NCBI RefSeq assembly: GCF_018294505.1
Contig: NC_057800.1
Location: forward strand, 174,701,120-174,765,119
DNA from: Triticum aestivum
Lineage: Eukaryota > Streptophyta > Magnoliopsida > Poales > Poaceae
Length of the DNA: 64,000 bases
Reading direction: 5' to 3'
Shown here: in pieces, positions 56,205 to 64,000 of the stretch
Layout: each line of letters starts with the position of its first letter
Numbering within the stretch: position 1 is the stretch's first letter
Position numbers and translations under genes: made by a program
The notes under the pieces: generated by a model
The model's database searches: none
Seen by the model: only the letters and a program-made list of their open reading frames with translations
Told to the model about the DNA's origin: nothing

Positions 56205-57110
56205 CAGCTTAGATGCTATGGTGATACGAGTTTTCACACCGTTGGAAGTGAGATCCAATGGTTTGGGAGTAGTCTTTGTAATTATGCACAATTTCCAAAC
56301 TCTCCAATGTTTTTTTTGCAAATAAAACATTCAGGCCTCGTGTGTGCCGCTGCATCTTGGATCCAACGGCTCCCCGTTGCTCATATAAGGTGATCCCCGT
56401 AACTTAATTGCCCACTACGGTGATATGAGCATCTAGGTCGTATGATCAGTGATCAGATGGCACATGCATATTACTTGTACTTTTTGCGCAATTCCCAAAC
56501 TTTCTTAGTCGTATATTGCAAAAACATTCAAACCTCCTATTGTGGGCCGTTAGATCTTCGTGAACTCGTATCACCATAGAATCTACGGTGCGGGAGCACC
56601 TCATATTCTCTCATGCGAGAAAACATAAGGTTCTCTCGCAGCTTGGATGCTACCGTGATACGAGCTTCGAGGTCATTTGATCTGAGATCCAATGGCATCT
56701 GAGTAGTTTTTGTGCTTGTAAGCAGTGGCCAAACTCTTTGGGGGCTTTTCTGCAAAAACCATTCAAACCACTGAGGAGGTGTTGGGTCACAAATCCAATG
56801 GCTCCGAAGAGCTTGTATCACCAAAGCATCTAAGGTGTGGTAGCACATGATATTCTTACATACATGAGAATATGATGTCCTCCTTCATCTTAGATGCTAC
56901 GATGATACGAGCTTCGAGGTCGTTGGATATGGGATCCAAGGGCATCTGAGTAGTTTTTGTACAAATTGTGTGCAATTCTCAAACTCATCAAGGTTTCCTG
57001 TAAAAATATTAAGACATCATGTGACCTGCTATATCTCAGATCTACAAGCTCCAAGCAACTCGTATCGGCATATAGCATCTAAGGTATGGGGGCACATGAT
57101 ATTCTCCCGA
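56205..57110 (+). repeat. Tandem array of four diverged 215-245-bp units
   Basis: Each unit contains TAGATGCTACGATGATACGAG, GCTTCGAGGTCGTTGGAT, GAGATCCAATGGCATCTGAG, AGTAGTTTTTGT and a CAAACT...GCAAAAACATTCAAACC stretch. Starts are near 56205, 56420, 56637 and 56882. Confidence 0.75.
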
Positions 57111-57353
57111 GGAGGAGGGGTGGGGGTGCACAACCAATCGGTGGTTGGGAGTGTGGGGACAAATATAATCTAAACAACCCTAAACAGAGCTTCACAATTT
57201 TATCTAAGGTCGAGGGGTTGACCCCCGACAATCATAGCTCCGCCTAATTAAACACAAAATTTGCATGTACTGTAGTACTAGACTTAATATTCATGTTTCA
57301 GTTTCATGTTCATTTAAATATTGAATTGAGGACCATGCATGTCTTATATTTTA

Positions 57354-57513
57354 CTCCCTTCATTCCTAAATATTAGTCTTTTTAGAGATTTCAAATGGAC
57401 TGGCACATACAAATGTATATAGACATATTTTAGAGTGTAGATTCACTCATTTTGCTCCGTATGTAGTCACTTGTTGAAATCTCTAAAAGACTAATATTTA
57501 GGAACAGAAGGAG
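57354..57513. mobile_element. Stowaway-type MITE, 160 bp
   Basis: Left end CTCCCTTCATTCCTAAATAT and right end ATATTTAGGAACAGAAGGAG are inverted. TA flanks both sides (57352-57353 and 57514-57515). AAGACTAATATTTAGG and its complement are conserved inside. The duplicate region at 61820 lacks it, so it inserted after the duplication. Confidence 0.9.
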
Positions 57514-57590
57514 TATTTTTGAATTCGTGTCATACATGCATGGTTTGGAAAAATAGATGCACTATACTTATTGGATTGTCGTTGTGTTCG

Positions 57591-57616
57591 TGTGTGTGTG
57601 TGTGTGTGTGTGTGTG
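57591..57616 (+). repeat. (TG)13 microsatellite
   Basis: Thirteen uninterrupted TG units. Confidence 0.95.
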
Positions 57617-58140
57617 GTGATATGCTTGATACATACAAAGTTTTCTCACCTCCATATTGTTCATCTTTTTAATTTGAATTTGCATTGAAAAACTTACTAG
57701 GGACACCATCAAATGTGAAATCCACGTTGAGATCACTATATCACAAACTCACTCTAATTCAACAACTCGTAATAAATCAATTACCATGTTGAGATTAGTA
57801 TTTGCAAGGAAAATACGGGCATTATAATACACATAGATTCATTCGACAATTTAAAAGGTTCCTTTCATATTCTTGAATGGTAGGACCCAACGGCGTACCA
57901 ACCAGACCTTGGCTCGTGTTGATCCTAAAAAAATATTAAAAAATGGGCTCGTGTCCTTCTGGTGGCGTGCGTGGTACGCACATTAGGCAACCCCAACCAG
58001 TCGAGCCTCCGCATTTCGAGTCGAAATATCTGGGGGCCAGAATTCCAGCCCTAGGAAATTCCCCTCATGTCCCCGGTCTGTAATGACTACCGATGAACAA
58101 CAGAGGGATGCTTTAGTAACTAGACAACGTTACCTACCGT

Positions 58141-58981
58141 GCAGAGCACGATTCAATTCCCTCGGTCGCTGCTCGCCAAGGTCACCCGTCAACTGCATTT
58201 CCTAGTACTACTACTACTACACCAGGATGAGCACAGAATTGAGCCCATTTGTTCGTGCCTAGTACTTGAGTTAATATATCAGGCAATGCACTGGTACGGA
58301 GGGATTATCCTTTTACTCTGCATATATAACTTGTCTGAAGTCTAACTAAGCAAAATGTTTGACCAAATCATTTCTTAAGAAATACATCAAGACAGATGTA
58401 TGGCTTGAAAATTTATTGCATGATGCAGGTTATGATATTGTTTCGAATCCTGGATCTTAAATTTTAGAATATCCAAAAGTGACCATAAATTCTTGAAACT
58501 GAGCATGGTCACGTGATATGGCACAAATATGACTTCATAATTTTTTTCTTCAATTTGAGACAAGCTGCTTATGACAAGTTGCACAAATGAAGAGACAAGG
58601 TATTTTGGAACAAAGACCTGTCACGTTAAGGTGAACGCTTTCACTATTGAAACCATGGGCGTTTACGTGCCGCCACGAGTCCTGCTTCTCATCGGCAGGT
58701 GCCGTCTGAGCAAGCGTGTGAGTCGACGGGAGGTGTGCGAGCAGACCGCTGCGCCAGCTGACGGGGAGGCGTGCGAGCAGACCAGTGTGCAGGCTCACCG
58801 GGAGGCGAGCCCTTTGACCAGGCTCCGCCGCCCACCTTCGTCCCAACTGCTCCCACTTTTAATGTCGCTGGTGCCGTAGTTTAAAATCAACCCCTCACTA
58901 CCCGGTATCGCTACAATCTTCTCTCTTCCTCTCCGATTCTCCTGTCGTTTACCTGCAACCAGCCTGACCTAAACGTACGCC
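58141..58981 (+). promoter_or_regulatory. Upstream block of the 58.98-kb ORF, shared with 12.4-13.1 kb
   Basis: 58420-58620 and 58660-58870 align with 12520-12700 and 12880-13130. GTGTGCGAGCAGACC occurs twice as a short tandem (58731, 58768). A C-rich leader with TCTTCTCTCTTCCTCTCCG follows before the ATG at 58982. 58141-58380 shows nothing recognisable. Confidence 0.5.
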
Positions 58982-59690
58982 ATGCCGCATCACGATGGTC
59001 TGCCCTTAGTCTTCCAGTTTCCTGAGGAAGACACCCAGTCGGAGTCTCAAGAACATAAGGCACTTTGGGAAGAGCTTGAACTGGCCTTGCGGGAAGACGT
59101 CGCGCTTATCCCCGCTCCATACCGGCTCCCGTTGCCCTGACTGTGCCAGCGCCCATCCCCGTGGCATTGATGGGCTGGGAGCCACACATTGTCGCTGAGC
59201 TTGATGCCACGGGGTTCCACGAGGTCCTTGCCGACTTTCACATGCCCATGCACCTGCCATCGCATGTGCTTGCGCGTGCACTGATGCGCACGCCCGTGCC
59301 GGTGCTCGTGCACCTGCCAGCGCANNNNNNNNNNGCGCATGTGCATGTGCTGACATGCGCGCCTGTGCCCGTGCACACGAATGTCTCCGCCACGCTGTTG
59401 AAAGCAACTGTCCCCGCGCGGGTGCCAGTGCCCCCCTCAGCAGCATGGATGTCCGTCGTTGACCGCTTCCTTGCACCAACGCCAGTGGCCTCCTCCTACT
59501 AGTTGACTCGCTCTGAAGTCCAGAACATTTTGGCCTTCCTTGAAGCTAGGCCAACGTCCAGGAGTACGCCAACAACGGTGCATGGCGCCGCCGTCGCCGT
59601 CTCTCAGTGGCCTGACGACACACAGAGCACGGCAGAGGAGCCGCTTCCCACCGCAAGACGCCCCCGCCGCCGCATAATCTAAATTTGTCA
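58982..59690 (+). pseudogene. Degenerate ORF with Pro/Val/His-rich repeats, unknown function
   Basis: ATG at 58982 opens a 52-residue frame (MPHHDGLPLVFQFPEEDTQS, then LWEELELALREDVALIPAP) that stops at 59138-59140. The adjacent frame carries on with VPAPIPVALMGWEPHIVAEL, GFHEVLADFHMPMHLP and repeats of VPVLVHLPA type. It is interrupted by a 10-N gap and stops at 59500-59502. Further frames (LTRSEVQNILAFLEARP and TARRPRRRII) continue to a TAA at 59690. A one-base indel near 59120 would join the first two. The ATG context follows the shared promoter block. I recognise no family. The repeats are a protein-level view of a CAYGTGCC-like minisatellite. Confidence 0.35.
59325..59334. other. Assembly gap (10 N) in a minisatellite
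   Basis: Both sides are repeats of GCGCATGTGC/CCCGTGCCGGTGC type, so the true copy number is unknown. Confidence 0.9.
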
Positions 59691-60139
59691 TGAAAAACAT
59701 TCGGATTGCCATGCTTAAAATACGAACGTTTATCATTTCCGTTTATTTTAGATCGATTGTCGTATAATTTAAAGTCGGAGTCAGACTGAACAAAATCTAT
59801 GGTTTGATCGATTGAATGTTCTGCTAGAGCCGTATCAAATTAAATATAAAACATCATCAAGCCACATGTATTCCTTGTCATCCAACGACCTAGACTGCTT
59901 CAATGTCGAGCGCTCAACACGTTTAGCGTCCAGTTAATTTCATGCCAAAAATAGTGCTAATCACATAATAACACGCAAATAATATCCTACTTAATATCCG
60001 CATGCACTTAATATACTTCCAAATTAACGTGCATTGCACGTACACACTGACTAGTGCTGCTAGTACGTGAATCTGGTGCNNNNNNNNNNNNNNNNNNNNN
60101 NNNNNNNNNNNNNNNNNNNNNNNNNNGTAACTTGTGAAC
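59691..60139. other. AT-rich intergenic sequence and a 47-N gap
   Basis: No repeat or gene is recognised at 59691-60079. The gap covers 60080-60126. Confidence 0.5.
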
Positions 60140-62398
60140 GCGTCCAGATATGGTCAACGGCAACATCGCCCGCGAGTTCTTCGTGTTTGCCCGTGCATCT
60201 AAACGCGGAAGGGGAGGAGAGAAAGAGCACACATGGAACCCACCAGTAAGTGAAGGCGAATAGTACTAGAAATAATATTACATGTTATCCATTAAATAGG
60301 CTATGGTAATATAAAAACTTTATGTGAACAAAGGGAGGTACAACAAACATTGTTGTTCCACATATGTTGCCTATTGACGTGCGGCTTGAAGGCCCTGGTC
60401 GCATGTTCGATCCTCGTCCTTTATTTTTTAATTTGTATATGGGTCCAAATTTGTTTCATGACATGTGGGCCCCTCGGTGTGTAGTTTGTAGCACTTTAAT
60501 TTGTGGGTCGAAATTTGTTCCATTCCAAGTGGACTATCGGTGTGTAGTTTTGTAGCTTATTTATAATAATTAAAGAGAACAACAGAGTTTTTTGCCATAA
60601 TACCATGGTGCGACGTTCAAGGCGAGAAAGGACGTGCGAGAGAGCGATGACCGAGCCAGAGAGAAATCAACTAGGGGAGTTGCGGGGGTTGCAACGGTGT
60701 TTGGAGTAGTTGTGGGCCGAATGCTACGAAAATATAATCTAAACCGACAGGAATAAATGCCTACACAAATTAATCCAAGGTTGGAGTGCTCCTCGCAATG
60801 TAAATAGCTCCGGCTTTGCAAGGGATGGAGAGGTAGCTTCAATGTGTGGAAGATATGGCGTGAGAAAGCGAGGTCAATCGAGAGACATATAGATAGAGAG
60901 ACACAGTGAGTGTGGTCCGACATTCATTGAACAGATATATATGCTCTGGAGAGATATTGTCCGATTGAGCTTTTGGCAAGGGTGAGGGCTGTAAGATAGA
61001 GCTTGAGAGATGATCAAGTCACAGACATGTAGATATATTTTGTGAGTGGGAGGAAGCAAGGTCAATCAATCACATAGGGTCATCGTGCGATCGAAAGAGT
61101 GAGACGGGTTGGAGAGAGTGACCTAGATAGACAATGTGCATGAGAGAGTATACAATGTGAATAGGTCAAATTGGGCTCAAACATGGTGATATATCGTTTT
61201 TGTCCAAGAAAGAGCGAGGTCAATCGAGACATACAAAGAGAGAGATAGAGGGGGAGAGAGATATTGAGCGAGCATGGCCCGCCATGAGGTCGAAAGAGTG
61301 GGGCGGCTTGGATGGACTAACCTAGATAGACAATCTATGTGAGAGAGTATAGAGTGTGTCGATCGAGGCCCGAACAGGGAGATATATCATTTGTGTGTGA
61401 AAGAAAACGAGGTTAAACGAGACTCGGATAAAGAGAGCGAGATTGAGCGAGTGTGGCCTGCCGTGCGGAAGAAAGAGTGAGACAGTCTCGAGGGAGTGAC
61501 CTAGATAGACAACGTGCGTGCATGCGGGGTGCAATGGGGTGCAATGGCGGGTGTGTGAGGTAAATACATTTGGTAACAGAGTGGAAAAAGGGGGTTGTGT
61601 AGTTGAGAGAGTTAGAGATCGAAACATGGAGAGAAAGAATGAATGTGTGTCGGAAACCGATGGCTTCCTAAGGTGGTTAGGAGAGGAAGATTGACCGATA
61701 CATGAAGTATGTAGCGTGTGTGCGGGGGGGGGGGCTAAAAACAACATTTGAATGTAGATAGTACCAGACTTAATATCGATGTTTCAATTCGGTGTACATT
61801 TTAAGATTTGAACTGAGGACCTTGCGTATGGGTAATTATTTCGAATTCGTGCCATACTAGGTTTCGAAAAGTAGACATTGACTCGATTTGTTGTGCTATT
61901 TTGTAGGTCATATGTTTGACTCCATCCAAAAGTTTTCTCACTACCATGGTGTTCATCATATACATATGAATTTGTATTAAAAAAGTAGCATGGATACAGT
62001 GAAATGCGAAATCTACGTTAGAATTGGAGATCGCTATGTGACACACACTCTAATTCAAATAACTAATTATGTGACACACACTCTAATCCACGTTAGTGTG
62101 GATACTGTGGATACCATTTCGTTTTTTTTCAAATAACTCCTCATTAATTAATTTATAGTATCTCATTTCGAATGACTAATTATTTGCAAGGAAAACACGG
62201 GCATGGTAATACATACAGATTCATTTGCAACTGAAAGAAGATTCGTTTACATTCTCAAATCTCCTCTCAAATGTAGGCGCACCAGGCAGACCAGGGTCGT
62301 GTCGTGGTGGCCGCGTGTGTCGTACGGTGGCTTAGCACCCAGCCACCCACCCGGACGATGGTTCGGTGCCTTAAAGCACCTACCTTTGTATCTATGAC
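60140..62398 (+). repeat. Second copy of the ~4.5-kb direct duplication
   Basis: Matches 55680-56050 and 57170-58000 as described for the first copy. Between those blocks, 60850-61740 is a GA-rich tract with irregular repeats of AGGTCAATCGAGAGACATA, GAGTGACCTAGATAGACAA and GAGATATATCATTTGTG-like. No gene. The end (62270-62390) retains TCGTGTCGTGGTGGCCGCGTG, like 57950. Confidence 0.6.
60850..61740 (+). repeat. Irregular GA-rich repeat tract
   Basis: Motifs GAGCGAGGTCAATCGAGAC, CTAGATAGACAA(T/C) and GAGAGAGTAT recur every 100-170 bases with variable spacing. The texture is shared with 850-1680. Open frames on the minus strand here are compositional artefacts. Confidence 0.55.
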
Positions 62399-64000
62399 TG
62401 TTGGGGAACGAAGTAATTTCAAAAATTTCCTACGCAGACGCAAGATCATGGTGATGCATAGCAACGAGATGGAAGAGTGTCTTCCATGTACCCTCGTAGA
62501 GCGTTAAGCGGAAGCGTTATGACAACGCGGTTGATGTAGTCGTACATCTTCACGATCGACTGATCCTCAGTACCGAACATACGGCACCTCCGTGTTCAGC
62601 ACACGTTCAGCTCAGTGACGTCCCACGAACTCACGATCCAGTAGATCTCGAGGGAGAGTTTCGTCAGCACGACGGCGTGGTGACGATGTTGATGAAGCTA
62701 CCATCGTAGGGCTTCGCCTAAGCACCGCTACAGTATAACCGAGGTGCATTATGGTGGAGGGGGGCACCGCACACGGCTGGGAGAGATCAATGATCAACTT
62801 ATGTGTCTCCAAGGGGTGCCCCCTCCCCCGTATATAAAGGAGTGGAGGAGGGGGTCGGCCCTCTACTATGGAGCGCCCTGGGGAGTCCTACTCCCACCGG
62901 GAGTAGGATCCCCCCCCCCTTCCATGTAGTAGGAGTAGGAGGGAAGGAAAGGGAAAAGAGAAGAGAAGAAAGGAGGGGGCGACGTTCCTCCCCCTAGTCC
63001 AATTCGGACTAGGCCTTGGGGGTGCGCAGCCTCTCCTCTCTCTTTCCCCTAAATCCCAATAAAGCCCATATACTCCCCGGCGAATTCCCGTAACTCTCCG
63101 GTACTCCGAAAAATACCCGAATCACTCGGAACCTTTTCGATGTCCGAATATAGTTGTGCAATATATCGATCTTTACGTCTCGGCCATTTAGAGACTCCTC
63201 GTCATGTCCCCGATCTCATCCGGGACCCCGAACTACCTTCCGTATATCAAAACACATAAACTCATAATACCGATCATCACATAACTTTAAGTGTACGGAC
63301 CCTACGGGTTCGAGAACTATGTAGACATGACCGAGACACGTCTCCGGTGAATAATCAATAGCGGAACCTGGATGCTCATATTGGTTCCTACATATTCTAT
63401 GAAGATCTTTATCGGTCAAACCGCATAACAACATATGTTGTTCCCTTTGTCATTGGTATGTTACTTGCCCGAGATTCGATTGTCGGTATCTCAATACCTA
63501 GCACAATCTCGTTACCGACAAATCTCTTTACTTGTTCTATAATGCATCATCCCGCAACTAACTCATTAGTTGCATTTCTTGCAAGGCTTATAGTGATGTG
63601 CATTACCGAGAGGGCCCAGAGATACCTCTCCGACAATCGGAGTGACAAATCCTAATCTCGATCTATGCCAACTCAACAAGTACCATCAGAGACACCTGTA
63701 GATCACCTTTATAATCACCCAGTTACGTTGTGACATTTGGTAGCACACAAAGTGTTCCTCTGGTAATCGGGAGTTGCATAATCTCATAGTCATAGGAACA
63801 TGTATAAGTCATGAAGAAAGCAATAGCAGTAAACTAAAACGATGAAGTGCTAAGCTAACAGAATTGGTCAAGTCAATCACATTATCCTCTAATGATGTCA
63901 CCCCGTTAATCAAATGAAAACTCATGTCCATGGCTAGGAAACTTAACCATCTTTGATTCAACGAGCTAGTCAAGCAGAGGCATACTAGTGACACTCTGTT
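62399..64000 (-). mobile_element. Copia LTR (BARE/WIS/Angela type), minus orientation, cut by the window edge
   Basis: The + strand starts TGTTGGGGAACGAAGTAATT, the complement of an LTR end in CCCCAACA. A minus-strand TATA (CTCCTTTATATACGGGGG) lies near 62840. At the far end, GAGCTAGTCAAGCAGAGGC and CATGTCCATGGCTAGGAAAC match the 5' part of BARE/WIS LTRs as I remember them. No primer site lies left of 62399, so this is the outer side of a 3' LTR or a solo LTR. The flanking five bases are ATGAC. Open frames in it are not genes. Confidence 0.75.

Larger units (their letters stand above)
55480..58140 (+). repeat. First copy of a diverged ~4.5-kb direct duplication
   Basis: 55680-56050 matches 60140-60500 (CCCACCAGTAAGTGA, GTCCAAATTTG, CATGACA(T/A)GTGGG-type). 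57170-58000 matches 60700-60800 and 61740-62330 (TATAATCTAAAC; CTAGACTTAATATTCATG-like; GGACACCATCAAATGTGAAA-like). The middle parts differ: this copy has a tandem array and a Stowaway MITE, the other a GA-rich tract. No coding frame is supported. Confidence 0.6.

Noticed and set aside
62744..62997. Short frames around GTATATAAAGGAG near 62840
   Set aside because: They are LTR sequence of a BARE/WIS-type copia element, not a gene promoter and CDS.

Overview
The window looks like nuclear DNA of a Triticeae grass (wheat, Aegilops, barley or rye). The retroelement ends match common Triticeae LTR types: TGATAACCCACAA and TGATACGTC gypsy ends, a TGTTGGGGAACG copia end in the BARE/WIS/Angela style, and a plant tRNA-Asp primer site. 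There are also CACTA termini, a Stowaway MITE and a few intron-rich, mostly damaged genes. Five runs of N interrupt the sequence (10317-10684, 21776-22081, 33446-33755, 59325-59334, 60080-60126). I see no rRNA, tRNA gene or CRISPR array. Family and species names are recognition from memory, not database results.

Layout. 1-163 is one arm of a distant inverted pair whose partner is 42337-42524. 164-2400 is low-complexity GA/TG-rich DNA. 3156-8737 (+) is a ten-exon gene with the plant Ptta/En/Spm (Transposase_24-like) domain. Its 5' exons and introns were amplified in tandem, and it carries two nonsense codons. 8738-10305 is GGGCC-rich DNA with two minisatellites, ending in a CACTA terminus. 10685-12240 is a diverged ~335-bp tandem array. 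13234-15655 (+) is a zf-XS-like gene split by a solo gypsy LTR with perfect 5-bp target duplications. 16858-17138 is a B3-like exon and 17333-19205 (+) an F-box/LRR gene with frameshifts. 20103-20658 (+) is a truncated 3'-5' exonuclease-like gene.

20649-37421 is nested transposons. First comes a minus-strand gypsy LTR with an antisense Transposase_28/coiled-coil ORF containing a 62-bp intron. Then a 3'-truncated minus-strand gypsy (26762-30578), a CACTA end (to 31022), a copia leader, a gypsy LTR stub and a short-LTR copia with decayed pol. A second CACTA starts at 37422 inside that copia and runs into minisatellites to about 39.6 kb.

40870-54110 (-) holds two tandem B3-domain gene copies with the same promoter block. 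The upstream copy is split by a 9-kb non-autonomous gypsy arranged as LTR-internal-LTR-partial internal. 55.5-62.3 kb contains a diverged ~4.5-kb direct duplication around a degenerate ORF at 58982-59690. That ORF shares its upstream block with the zf-XS-like gene. 62399-64000 is a minus-strand copia LTR running off the window.

The genes form no pathway or operon. Nearly all coding DNA is transposon-derived or broken. The likeliest functional remnants are the F-box gene and the 5' exons of the B3 gene. I did not find a convincing new biological system. The most unusual items are the exon-amplified Transposase_24 gene, the spliced antisense retroelement ORF, the retroelement-split B3 tandem pair, and a promoter block shared by unrelated ORFs.
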